In this document: positions 1-7,958 of the stretch, in pieces
Numbering within the stretch: position 1 is the stretch's first letter
Layout of the letters: each line of letters starts with the position of its first letter
Assembly (NCBI RefSeq): GCF_034044635.1
Contig: NZ_JAXCLX010000001.1
Span: forward strand, 744,001 to 808,000
Source of the DNA: Dongia rigui
GTDB taxonomy: Bacteria; Pseudomonadota; Alphaproteobacteria; Dongiales; Dongiaceae
Direction: 5' to 3'
Length of the DNA: 64,000 nt
Made by a program: the position numbers and the translations under genes
The notes under the pieces: generated by a model
Database searches by the model: none
Seen by the model: only the letters and a program-made list of their open reading frames with translations
Told to the model about the DNA's origin: nothing

Positions 1-157
1 TGCCGAGGGTCAGCGCATAGGACATCGTCCCATGCTCGGTCCAGAAGAAGCTGTAGGCAAGAAAGGCCGCCAGAGGAAACAGGATAAAGGCCAGGGGATA
101 GCAGAAGACCGCGATCCGCGCGGGCCACAGCTGGCTCTGTTTCGGCGCAGCGTTCAT
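1..157 (-). CDS. ABC transporter permease, PotB/PotC type (3' part outside window)
   Basis: Only the first 52 codons are inside the window. The reading frame starts with ATG at 157, and the TGA of the upstream ATPase gene overlaps it in the form ATGA, a typical sign of translational coupling. The N-terminus is a short polar stretch followed by a hydrophobic segment at about residues 17-40, then a TEHG-containing loop. This fits the first membrane helix of a spermidine/putrescine-type permease. It follows a binding-protein gene and an ATPase gene on the same strand, so it should form the inner-membrane channel of that importer. A second permease gene would be expected outside the window. The family call rests mainly on context because so little sequence is present. 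Confidence 0.75.
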   Translation of the reverse strand, partial: MNAAPKQSQLWPARIAVFCYPLAFILFPLAAFLAYSFFWTEHGTMSYALTLG

Positions 158-1257
158 TTGAGGACCAGGCGGCAGGCATTCGCCCGCCAATGGAGGGTCA
201 CCGCATCGTCCGCCGCAAGAGCCACACCTTCGACCTTGCTCGGCAGGCGCAGGCGCAGATGGATCAGCGCGTCGCTGCCGGCGCGGACATTGGCCAGGGT
301 ATGCGCACCGGCAAACTGCAACCCGGTGACATGGCCGCGGACCTGGTTCTCGTCGCCGGCACCGCTGGCGTTGAGCGATAGTGCTTCCGGCCGGAAGACG
401 GCATAGGCCGCAGCACCCTCCGGAGCGGCAGCGAGGTGCGGCTGGCCGTCGATCGCACAGAGCAGCGAACCCAGCGCGGTCTCGATGCGCCGATGCCCGC
501 CAGCAACCGGTCCCAATCGCCCTTCGACCAGGTTGTTGTCGCCGAAGAATCGGGCCACGAACTCGCTTGCTGGCCGATAATAGACCTCATGCGCGCTGCC
601 CAGCTGCTGGATATGGCCATTGTTCATGACGCAGATCCGGTCGGCCATGGCAATGGCCTCCTCCTGGTCGTGGGTCACGAACAGAAAGGTCGTCTTGATT
701 TCGCGTTGGATGTCCTTGAGGAAGGATTGCATCTGGTGCCGCAGCTCGACATCGAGTGCCGCCAAGGGTTCGTCGAGCAGGATGAGGCGCGGCCGGCAGA
801 TGATGGCGCGGGCCAGGGCGACACGCTGGCGCTGGCCGCCGGAGAGCTGCGCCGGGAAACGACCGGCAAACTCGCGCAACGCCACCAGCTGCAGCGCCTC
901 ACCGACGCGGGCATCGATCTCGGCATTCTTGACGCCGCGCACTTTGAGACCATAGCCGACATTGGCGGCGACGGTCATGTGCGGGAAAAGCGCATAGTCC
1001 TGGAATACGGTGTTGAACGGGCGTTTGTTAATCGGCAGCGCGCTGATATCGGCGCCGTCCAACAGAATCTCGCCGCTGCTCGGGCTCTCGAAGCCGCCGA
1101 TCATCCGCAGGATCGTGGTCTTGCCGGATCCAGACGGCCCCAGGATGGTGATGAATTCGCCGTCGCGTACGGCAAGGTCGATCCGCTGCAGAACCTCGGT
1201 ATGCCCAAAGCTCTTCGAGACGGCCCTCAGTTCCAGCAGCAATCGTTCGGTGGTCAT
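154..1257 (-). CDS. ABC transporter ATP-binding protein, PotA-like
   Basis: A 367-residue cytoplasmic ATPase that powers the importer formed with the binding protein at 1425-2456 and the permease at 1-157. Visible motifs are Walker A (GPSGSGKTT), the Q-loop (VFQDYALFP), the signature LSGGQRQR, Walker B (LILLDEPLAALD) and the H-loop (VTHDQEEA). A C-terminal extension of about 110 residues matches a TOBE regulatory domain as in PotA/UgpC-type ATPases. The reading frame is open to 1344, but the extra 29 codons lie inside an inverted repeat and are not protein-like, so I chose the ATG at 1257 (MTTERLLLE). Substrate is not readable from the ATPase. The family handles polyamines and related compounds, while the operon context suggests a sugar acid. 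Confidence 0.9.
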   Translation of the reverse strand: MTTERLLLELRAVSKSFGHTEVLQRIDLAVRDGEFITILGPSGSGKTTILRMIGGFESPSSGEILLDGADISALPINKRPFNTVFQDYALFPHMTVAANVGYGLKVRGVKNAEIDARVGEALQLVALREFAGRFPAQLSGGQRQRVALARAIICRPRLILLDEPLAALDVELRHQMQSFLKDIQREIKTTFLFVTHDQEEAIAMADRICVMNNGHIQQLGSAHEVYYRPASEFVARFFGDNNLVEGRLGPVAGGHRRIETALGSLLCAIDGQPHLAAAPEGAAAYAVFRPEALSLNASGAGDENQVRGHVTGLQFAGAHTLANVRAGSDALIHLRLRLPSKVEGVALAADDAVTLHWRANACRLVLK

Positions 1258-1294
1258 GGAAAAATCTAAATCACTTATGAAATAACGGGGAAGT

Positions 1295-1387
1295 CCCTCA
1301 CCCCAACCCCTCTCCCCGCAAGCGGGGCGAGGGGCTAGTTCCACGCTCCCTCGCCCCGCGTGAGCGGGGAGAGGGTTGGGGTGAGGG
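1295..1387. repeat. long inverted repeat / stem-loop between binding-protein and ATPase genes
   Basis: The left arm 1295-1334 and right arm 1346-1387 are near-perfect reverse complements, starting CCCTCACCCCAACCC and ending GGGTTGGGGTGAGGG. Each arm also holds its own GCGGGG/CCCCGC mini-hairpin. It lies in the 167-bp gap downstream of the solute-binding protein gene and upstream of the ATPase gene. Similar CCTCACCCCAACC elements are known as dispersed intergenic repeats in alphaproteobacteria (recalled, not searched). It could act as an mRNA stabiliser or partial terminator that keeps binding-protein output above that of the transporter core. Confidence 0.85.
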
Positions 1388-1424
1388 GCGTTTCCAGCGC
1401 GAAGTTCAGCACCGATAGCGGCAA

Positions 1425-2456
1425 TTACTGCGCCGCTTTGATCTCGTTCCAGAGATCGGCACGCTTGGTCGGATCCTCGACCGCTTCCAGATAGATCAGC
1501 TTGTCATCGGGTGCCGCGTTGGCGGACGGGGCCACCGTGTTGCCAAAGCCGGTACGCTGCGACAACTGCTCGCCGATCTGCTTCTGCAGGAGGAAGTTGA
1601 TCCATTCCTCGGCCAGTTCCTTGTCCTCGACGCCACTGGTCAAAGCCCAGGTGTCGAGCCAAGCCAAGGCGCCTTCCTTCGGATTGACATAAGCGATGGG
1701 CGCGCCGGCATCCTTCATCGCCTTGACCTGCTGCTGGCCGTAATTAGCCCAGATCAGCGCCACGTCATTGCTCTGATAGATCTGCAGCGCTTCGTCGGCG
1801 GTCGAATAGAAGCTCAGCACATTGCCCTTGAGGTCGACCAGCTTCTTCTTGATCTTATCCATCTGCTCAGGCGTCAGATGGAACGGATCCTCGATACCCA
1901 TGGTGAGGGCCGTGAAGGAGAAGTTGTGCTCGCCGTTGTCATAGGCGAGGACCTTGCCCTTGTATTGCGGGTCCCACAGCACGTCCATCGAGGTGGGCGG
2001 CGTCTTCACCTTGTTGGTGTCGTAGATCAGCCCGATCGAATCGAAGCAGAACGGGATGGCATGCACCTTGCCGTCACGCATAACGCCCTTGACCTTGGCG
2101 AGGTCGTTGAAGATCGGCAGTTGCGTCTTCTGGTTCGGCACCTTGTCGACATCGATCGGTGTCGTCAGGCCGGCATCGATATAGCGCTGCAACTGCGCCG
2201 TGTTGACGGCGAAGAGGTCGAAATCCTTGCCTTCCGAGCCTTTGATCTTTGCCCAGATTTCGTCATCCGTGCCGATGAAGACGACACTGACATCGGCGCC
2301 GGTCTTGGCTTCGAATTCCTTCACCCAATCGTCATCGGCATAACCCTGCCAGGCCAGAACGCGCAACTCCCTGGCCTCGGCGCCAGCCGCCATGCTCATC
2401 AGCACGCAAACGCTGGCCATCACCGGCAGGCTGCGCTTTACCCATTTCCCAAACAT
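1425..2456 (-). CDS. ABC transporter extracellular solute-binding protein, PotD/PotF family
   Basis: A 343-residue periplasmic binding protein. The N-terminus MFGKWVKRSLPVMASVCVLM is a basic start plus hydrophobic core, with a likely signal-peptidase site after AEA. The mature start (RELRVLAWQGYADDDW) and the following FEAKTGADV are typical of the spermidine/putrescine-binding cluster. The strong Shine-Dalgarno AAGGAG sits just upstream of the ATG at 2456, so I prefer that start to the one 13 codons upstream. It is encoded after the catabolic genes of the same strand and just before its ATPase, separated by a strong stem-loop. Ligand is unknown. Members bind polyamines, but operons like this one also use the family for other small organic solutes. 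Confidence 0.9.
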   Translation of the reverse strand: MFGKWVKRSLPVMASVCVLMSMAAGAEARELRVLAWQGYADDDWVKEFEAKTGADVSVVFIGTDDEIWAKIKGSEGKDFDLFAVNTAQLQRYIDAGLTTPIDVDKVPNQKTQLPIFNDLAKVKGVMRDGKVHAIPFCFDSIGLIYDTNKVKTPPTSMDVLWDPQYKGKVLAYDNGEHNFSFTALTMGIEDPFHLTPEQMDKIKKKLVDLKGNVLSFYSTADEALQIYQSNDVALIWANYGQQQVKAMKDAGAPIAYVNPKEGALAWLDTWALTSGVEDKELAEEWINFLLQKQIGEQLSQRTGFGNTVAPSANAAPDDKLIYLEAVEDPTKRADLWNEIKAAQ

Positions 2457-2506
2457 GCTAGCTCTCCTTGTTGGTCGTTCGATCGCATCATTCAATCGTG
2501 ATGTCT

Positions 2507-3502
2507 TTAAAGCGCCTTCACCGTCACCAGACCTTCATCCGGCACGGCCACCATCTTGTTACGGAGCGTCTTGCCGAACACTTCCGCCTCGATTTCGAAT
2601 ACGTCCCCCACCTGTGTCTTGACGCCAGAGGCATAGGACATGACCGCCGCACCGAAGAAATAGGCGTGGAGGTCGCCGGGCCGCCGGAACATCGAATAAC
2701 GGAAATGATAGTGCTCCAGATTGGCCACTGAATGCGACATGTTCTTTTCGCCGGACAGGAAGTCTTCCTCCCACAGCACCTTGCCGTCACGCATGATCCG
2801 CGACTTGCCGCGCACATCTTCCGGCAGATCACCGATCAGCAATTCCGGCCCGATGGAACAGGCACGCAATTTTGAATGCTGGGTATAGAGATAGTTCTGC
2901 GCCTCGGTGAGGTGGTCGGAGAACTCGTTGCCCAGCGCATAGCCGATGCGATAGGGCTGGCCATCGGGACCGACCAGATAGAGACCGACGATTTCGGCCT
3001 CCTCGGCACCGGCGAGAGCGAAGGCCGGCAACGGAATGGGATCGCCAGGCGCCAACACACAGGTGCCGACACCCTTATAGAACCATTCCGGCTGGATGCC
3101 GATCTGGCCCTTCTCCGGCTTGCCGCCAGAAAGGCCCATGCGAAAGATCTTCATGGAATCCGATTCCGGTGCGCCGTCACCATGCGTCGCGACATGCATC
3201 TTGTTGCGTGCCGATGCGCTGCCGATATGCGTGAGGCCTGTGCCGGTGATGAAGAAGCGCGCCGGCTCCGGGTGCTCGATGGGCGCCATGACCTGGTTCT
3301 TGGCCAGCAAACCGGCATAATCGACCGTCTTGTCGCTGGCCAGTTCCTGGATCAGCGCTTCGAGGCTGGTCTTGCGTGCGATTGCCAGATTGGCAAGTTC
3401 GAACACGCTGCTGACGCCGCCGATCTCGCGCGCATGGTCGCCATCGGGCTGAATCCAGCCGACATGCCGCTTGCCGTCCTGGAAGTACTGAATAACGCGC
3501 AT
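2507..3502 (-). CDS. AraD1/GguC family protein (fumarylacetoacetase-like fold)
   Basis: A 331-residue cytoplasmic protein recognised as the AraD1/GguC family, which shares the fumarylacetoacetate hydrolase fold. Supporting stretches are PARFFITGTGLTHIGSA near residue 80, the acidic metal-site-like AEEAEIVGLY, and GYALGNEFSDH. In non-phosphorylative sugar pathways members are thought to act on 2-keto-3-deoxy sugar acids, the product of the dehydratase encoded two genes upstream. I chose the ATG at 3502 because AGGGTGA lies upstream at usable spacing. The frame could extend 8 codons to a TTG. It sits 45 bp after the SDR gene and 50 bp before the binding-protein gene, so it is probably in one operon. 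The exact reaction is an inference. Confidence 0.8.
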   Translation of the reverse strand: MRVIQYFQDGKRHVGWIQPDGDHAREIGGVSSVFELANLAIARKTSLEALIQELASDKTVDYAGLLAKNQVMAPIEHPEPARFFITGTGLTHIGSASARNKMHVATHGDGAPESDSMKIFRMGLSGGKPEKGQIGIQPEWFYKGVGTCVLAPGDPIPLPAFALAGAEEAEIVGLYLVGPDGQPYRIGYALGNEFSDHLTEAQNYLYTQHSKLRACSIGPELLIGDLPEDVRGKSRIMRDGKVLWEEDFLSGEKNMSHSVANLEHYHFRYSMFRRPGDLHAYFFGAAVMSYASGVKTQVGDVFEIEAEVFGKTLRNKMVAVPDEGLVTVKAL

Positions 3503-3547
3503 ATTGTTCACCCTAATCTGAAGCAAGTGGAGGCACGAGCGGTGGGA

Positions 3548-4327
3548 TCAGACCCAGCCGCCATCGACAATGAAGTTCTGAGAAGCACACATGCGGCTGT
3601 CATCGGCCGCGAGGAACAGCACCATGCGGGCGATATCGGCGGGGAACAGCTTGTCCTTGAGGCATTGCCGGTCGTTGATCTGCCGTTCGCCAGCTTCATC
3701 GAGCCACAGCTTGACCTGTCGTTCCGTCATCACCCAGCCGGGCAACACGCAATTGACGCGGATCCGCTCCGGTCCGAATTCGCGCGCCAGGGCCCGCGTC
3801 ATGCCGGTGATCGCTGCCTTCGACGTTACGTAGCCGGGACAGTCTCCGTCACCCACCAGCCAGGTGATCGAGCCGAAATTGATGATCGACCCACCACCCG
3901 CATCGCGCATCATCGGCCGCACGGCCTGGGCCGCAAAGAATTGGTGGCGGATGTTGACCGCCATGCGGTCGTCCCAGTATTCCGGCGTCACGTCTTCGCT
4001 TTTATGCCGATCGTCATTGCCAGCATTGTTGACCAGCACCCGGATCGGCCCGTGCTTGGCGGCCGTCGCCGCGATCGCCTGGCGCAATTCATCGATGTTG
4101 CGCAGATCGCATTTGATGAAATCCGGGCGCGCGTGGCCAGCCTCGGCGATCCTGTCGCAGACCGCCTGCGATGCCGCTTCGGCGATATCGACGAAGGTCA
4201 CCTTGGCCTGCTGCTGACAGAGATGCGTGACGATGCTTTCGCCGATACCGCTGCCACCGCCGGTGACGAAGACCACCTTGCCGTTGAGACTGGGGAAGTT
4301 GGCGGGCTGCTCGATAAGACCGGTCAT
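3548..4327 (-). CDS. SDR family oxidoreductase, sugar 1-dehydrogenase-like
   Basis: A 259-residue classical short-chain dehydrogenase. It has the NAD(P)-binding TGGGSGIG at residues 22-29, the NNAG motif followed by NDDRHK, and the catalytic Ser (FGSITW) and Y-x3-K (YVTSK) residues. The NNAGNDDRH stretch and the end (IVDGGWV) closely resemble Caulobacter-type D-xylose 1-dehydrogenase and rhizobial galactose dehydrogenases as I recall them. It would oxidise an aldose at C1 to a lactone, feeding the dehydratase gene 13 bp upstream. The ATG at 4327 (MTGLIEQ) is the only start that avoids a long unlikely overlap with the dehydratase gene. Substrate (arabinose, xylose, galactose or fucose) cannot be fixed from sequence alone. 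Confidence 0.88.
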   Translation of the reverse strand: MTGLIEQPANFPSLNGKVVFVTGGGSGIGESIVTHLCQQQAKVTFVDIAEAASQAVCDRIAEAGHARPDFIKCDLRNIDELRQAIAATAAKHGPIRVLVNNAGNDDRHKSEDVTPEYWDDRMAVNIRHQFFAAQAVRPMMRDAGGGSIINFGSITWLVGDGDCPGYVTSKAAITGMTRALAREFGPERIRVNCVLPGWVMTERQVKLWLDEAGERQINDRQCLKDKLFPADIARMVLFLAADDSRMCASQNFIVDGGWV

Positions 4328-4340
4328 ACTTTGGAGAACC

Positions 4341-6080
4341 TCAATGCGATTGGCGGGGCACGGCAGCGCCGCGCTGACCGACCAGGAAGTCGAAATCGCA
4401 GCCGCGATCGGCCTGCAGCACATGGTCGACGAAGAGCTTGGCATAGCCGCCGCCCGTCGCCGTGCCAGTCGGTGTCGGCGCCACCCAGGCCGCCTTGCGC
4501 TTGGCGAGTTCGGCTTCGGAAACGTCGAGATGCAGCCGCCGACCCGCCACATCGAGCTCGATCATGTCCCCGTCCTGGACCAGGGCCAGGGGGCCGCCCA
4601 GCGCCGCCTCTGGCGCGGTGTGCAGGACGACGGTGCCATAGGCCGTACCGCTCATGCGGGCATCCGAAATACGCACCATGTCGGTGATGCCTTTCTTCAG
4701 CAGCTTGGCCGGCAGCGGCATGTTGCCGACCTCGGCCATGCCGGGATAGCCGCGCGGCCCGCAATTCTTCAGCACCATGACGCAGGTCTCGTCGATATCG
4801 AGCGCCGGGTCGTCGACCCGCGCATGATAATGCTCGATGGTCTCGAACACGACGGCGCGGCCCTTGTGCTGCATCAAGGCCGGTGTCGCCGCCGACGGCT
4901 TGATGACCGCGCCGTTGGGCGCGAGGTTGCCACGCAGCACCGCGATGCCGCCTTCGGGCGTCAGCGGATTGGCGAAATCGCGGATAACCTCGGTATTGTA
5001 ATTCGGCGCATCCTTGATGATCTCGCCGATCGTGCCGCCGGCCACACTCGGCGCATCGAGATGCAGCATGCCGGCCTCGCCCAGAGCCCGCATGACGGCT
5101 TTGATGCCGCCCGCATAGTAGAACTCTTCCATCAGGAAACGACCCGAGGGCATCAGATCAACGATCGTGGGCACGCTCCGTCCCAGCCGGTCCCAATCGT
5201 CGATGGTGAGATCGACACCCAGCCGACCCGCCACGGCGACGAGATGGATGACCGCGTTGGTTGAACCGCCAATGGCGCCGTTGACACGGATGGCATTTTC
5301 GAACGCGCGCTTGGTGAGGATCTGCGACATCGTCACATCCTCCTTGACCAAATCCACGATGCGCCGCCCGGCAAGATGGGCCAGCACATGGCGCCGCGCG
5401 TCTACCGCCGGGATGGCCGCGTTGTCGGGCAAGCCGATACCCAGCGCCTCGACCATGCTGGCCATGGTGGAGGCCGTGCCCATGGTCATGCAGGAGCCGG
5501 CCGAGCGGCTCTGCCCCTGCTCCGCCGCCAGAAAATCCTCGATCGAGATGCGCCCAGCCTTCACGTCCTCGAACACTTTCCAGACATGGGTCCCCGACCC
5601 CACCGGCGCGCCGCGGAAATTGCCATTGAGCATCGGGCCGCCGGACACGGCGATGGTCGGGAGATCGCAAGAGGCGGCGCCCATCAGCAAAGCCGGCGTG
5701 GTCTTGTCGCAGCCGACCAGCAGGATGACGCCGTCCATCGGGTTGCCGCGGATCGATTCCTCGACATCCATGCTGGCGAGGTTGCGGAACATCATCGCGG
5801 TGGGACGCAGGTTGGATTCGCCCAGCGACATCACGGGGAATTCAAGCGGCAGCCCGCCAGCCTCATAGACGCCGCGCTTCACATGTTCGGCGAGCGTGCG
5901 GAGATGGGCATTGCACGGCGTCAGTTCGGAGAACGTGTTGCAGATGCCGATCACCGGCCGTCCATCGAAGACATCCGCCGGCAGGCCTTCGTTCTTCATC
6001 CATGAGCGGTGCATGAAGGCATTCTTGCCCTGCCCGCCGAACCATTCCGCCGATCGCAGCTTTCGCGGCCATTTGGCCAT
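4341..6080 (-). CDS. IlvD/Edd family sugar-acid dehydratase (L-arabonate dehydratase-like)
   Basis: A 579-residue Fe-S dependent dehydratase that converts an aldonate to its 2-keto-3-deoxy acid. The start (MAKWPRKLRSAEWFGG) and the motifs GICNTFSELTPCNAH, LVGCDKTTPALLMGAASCDLP and SCMTMGTASTM carry the conserved cysteines expected to hold the iron-sulfur cluster. The C-terminal part has SDARMSGTAYGTVVLH. Length matches L-arabonate and related sugar-acid dehydratases rather than IlvD proper. GGAGACGAGA precedes the ATG. It is the first gene of the minus-strand operon and faces an IclR regulator gene across a 115-bp gap that contains a palindrome. The precise acid (L-arabonate, D-xylonate, D-galactonate or fuconate) is unresolved. 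Confidence 0.9.
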   Translation of the reverse strand: MAKWPRKLRSAEWFGGQGKNAFMHRSWMKNEGLPADVFDGRPVIGICNTFSELTPCNAHLRTLAEHVKRGVYEAGGLPLEFPVMSLGESNLRPTAMMFRNLASMDVEESIRGNPMDGVILLVGCDKTTPALLMGAASCDLPTIAVSGGPMLNGNFRGAPVGSGTHVWKVFEDVKAGRISIEDFLAAEQGQSRSAGSCMTMGTASTMASMVEALGIGLPDNAAIPAVDARRHVLAHLAGRRIVDLVKEDVTMSQILTKRAFENAIRVNGAIGGSTNAVIHLVAVAGRLGVDLTIDDWDRLGRSVPTIVDLMPSGRFLMEEFYYAGGIKAVMRALGEAGMLHLDAPSVAGGTIGEIIKDAPNYNTEVIRDFANPLTPEGGIAVLRGNLAPNGAVIKPSAATPALMQHKGRAVVFETIEHYHARVDDPALDIDETCVMVLKNCGPRGYPGMAEVGNMPLPAKLLKKGITDMVRISDARMSGTAYGTVVLHTAPEAALGGPLALVQDGDMIELDVAGRRLHLDVSEAELAKRKAAWVAPTPTGTATGGGYAKLFVDHVLQADRGCDFDFLVGQRGAAVPRQSH

Positions 6081-6154
6081 TCTCGTCTCCGCCTGCCCTG
6101 GTGCTCTGAACTTCTTGGATCGCGTCTTGCGATCTCTCTTTTAGTTTGGTATTA

Positions 6155-6169
6155 CGAAACTCTGTTTCG
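6155..6169. promoter_or_regulatory. palindromic operator candidate in the divergent IclR/dehydratase promoter region
   Basis: CGAAAC-TCT-GTTTCG is a perfect 6-bp inverted repeat with a 3-bp spacer. It is centred 82 bp from the dehydratase start and 34 bp from the IclR start. IclR-type regulators commonly bind short palindromes of this shape and control themselves plus the divergent operon. That this one is the site of the adjacent regulator is an inference from position. Confidence 0.6.
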
Positions 6170-6195
6170 CATCACCATTACTGTAAGGCGAGGCC

Positions 6196-7041
6196 ATGCG
6201 CGAAGTCAATAATCCGGGGAAAGATTCAGCCGCCGACGAACGCTACCGGGTGCAAAGCCTCGGCCGCGCCCTCGACCTGCTGGAACTCCTGAGCAAGGCC
6301 GGCCGGGACGGCGGACGCTTGACCGACCTTGCCAACGGCCTCGGCCTTTCCAAGGCAGCGACCTATGCCATCCTGCAGACCTTCTATTCACGCGGCTTCA
6401 TCTCGGCGATCGGTGAAGGGCCGACCAAGCGCTATCGCTTAGGCATGTCCCTGGCACGCCTCGGCGATATGGCGATTTCGAACATCGCGCTGGCCGACAT
6501 GGCAATGCCGGTGCTGCGCGCATTGACGCGTGAGGTCGGCCTGACCAGCCGCGTCGCCATCCTCGATGAAGGCTATGCCGTGGTGATCGGGCGGGCCGAC
6601 GCCCCGGGGGCCGTCCGCTTCGACGCGGCACTTGGCCGGCGCGAGTTGCCGCATTCTTCCGCTGTCGGCAAGTCGATGCTGGCCGCCCTGCCGCGCGCGC
6701 AGGCGCTGACCATCCTGCGCGAGACCGGCCTGCCGCGCCGCACGCCGCACACCATCACCAGCCTTACCGCCGTGCAAGCCGATCTCGATCGCGTGGTTCA
6801 GCGCGGGTATGCCGTCGATGACGAGGAGGATACCGAGGGCGTTGTCTGCATTGGCACCTGCGTCTTCGACCGCACCGGCAATGCGGTGGGCGCCATCAGC
6901 ATCACGGGGCTGAAGCAGAACTCCAGCGAGGACAGGCAGGAACAGCTAGCGACGATCCTCATCCGTCATGCCGACCAATTGTCCCGGCATATGGGCGGAT
7001 TGGACGGCCGCGACGCCTGGGCCTTGCGCCGCGTCGCATGA
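6196..7041 (+). CDS. IclR family transcriptional regulator
   Basis: A 281-residue regulator. Residues about 14-75 form the winged helix-turn-helix (YRVQSLGRALDLLELLS, then LTDLANGLGLSKAATYAILQT). The rest is the IclR effector-binding domain, with GRRELPHSSAVGKSMLAALP and the later YAVDDEEDTEGVVCIG. AAGGCGAGG upstream supports the ATG at 6196. It is transcribed away from the sugar-acid operon and its stop overlaps the start of an aldose 1-epimerase gene (ATGA), so regulator and epimerase are coupled. It probably controls the divergent operon in response to a sugar acid or keto-deoxy intermediate. Effector and sign of control are not visible. Confidence 0.9.
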   Translation: MREVNNPGKDSAADERYRVQSLGRALDLLELLSKAGRDGGRLTDLANGLGLSKAATYAILQTFYSRGFISAIGEGPTKRYRLGMSLARLGDMAISNIALADMAMPVLRALTREVGLTSRVAILDEGYAVVIGRADAPGAVRFDAALGRRELPHSSAVGKSMLAALPRAQALTILRETGLPRRTPHTITSLTAVQADLDRVVQRGYAVDDEEDTEGVVCIGTCVFDRTGNAVGAISITGLKQNSSEDRQEQLATILIRHADQLSRHMGGLDGRDAWALRRVA

Positions 7042-7958
7042 GCAGCGCGCGTCTTCTTCAGGCCGCCGATTATGCACTGACACTCTATCCTGAGATCGGC
7101 GGCGCGATCGGGCGCTTCACCTGGCGCGGCATCGATCTGCTGCGGCCGATGAGCGAGGCAGCGGTCGACGCCGGAAACAGCGAGGGGGCCGGTTGCTTCC
7201 CCCTCTTCCCCTTTTCGAACCGGATCCGCAACGGTCAGTTCCGCTTTGAGGGACGCGACATCTATCTGCCACGCAACACCAGTGGCCCCCATGTCGAGCA
7301 TGGCCATGGCTGGCAGCGGCCGTGGGAGGTGATCGAGGCGGATGCGGGCAGCGCCACGATCGGCTTCACCCACGACCCAGCCAATGACGGCAGTTGGCCA
7401 TTCGCCTATCACGCCGAGATGCGCTTTGAGCTGTCGGACGCGGGGCTTGCCGTCAACCTCGTTGCCACCAACCAAGATGTGCTGGCGATGCCGTTCGGCT
7501 GCGGCCTGCATCCTTATTTTCCGCGGACGCCGAGAAGCAGCCTTACCGCCACTGTCCGCGGCTTCTGGGAAACCGATGCCGAGGTGATGCCGACGCGCCA
7601 TGTCGGCGTGCCGGAACGCCTCGATCTCAATCGCGGCCTCGCCATGGAGGACGTCGTCGTCGACAATGTCTTTACCGGTTTCGGCGGCGTCGCCAGAATC
7701 GCCTGGCCCGAGCAGCAAGTTGGGCTGAGGCTCGAAGCCGATCCGGTCTTTGCCCAGTTGGTGCTCTATGTCCCCGATGCGGCGACACAGGCCGCCGAGG
7801 CGGTTGGCGGCACCCCGCCCTATTTCTGTGCCGAGCCGGTCAGCAACATCACCGACGCCTTCAATCTCTCAGGCAAGACCGGGATGATCACATTGGCGTC
7901 AGGCGAGACGTTCAGTGCATCGATCCGTTTCGCGGCGCATGAACTTACGACCGGATGA
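7038..7958 (+). CDS. aldose 1-epimerase family protein
   Basis: A 306-residue galactose mutarotase-like enzyme expected to interconvert alpha and beta anomers of a free sugar. Key family stretches are FPLFPFSNRIRNG near residue 54, the histidine-containing HGHGWQRPW and CGLHPYF, and the catalytic-glutamate region FCAEPVSN near the C-terminus. It begins inside the IclR stop codon, so it is read from the same transcript. In this setting it would supply the anomer used by the sugar 1-dehydrogenase encoded divergently. Its 3' end overlaps the convergent EAL-domain gene by 14 bp. Confidence 0.88.
   Translation: MSSARLLQAADYALTLYPEIGGAIGRFTWRGIDLLRPMSEAAVDAGNSEGAGCFPLFPFSNRIRNGQFRFEGRDIYLPRNTSGPHVEHGHGWQRPWEVIEADAGSATIGFTHDPANDGSWPFAYHAEMRFELSDAGLAVNLVATNQDVLAMPFGCGLHPYFPRTPRSSLTATVRGFWETDAEVMPTRHVGVPERLDLNRGLAMEDVVVDNVFTGFGGVARIAWPEQQVGLRLEADPVFAQLVLYVPDAATQAAEAVGGTPPYFCAEPVSNITDAFNLSGKTGMITLASGETFSASIRFAAHELTTG

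Noticed and set aside
2876-4687. 603-codon open frame opposite the GguC, SDR and dehydratase genes
   Set aside because: It lies antisense to three clearly recognised genes and has no family-like sequence.
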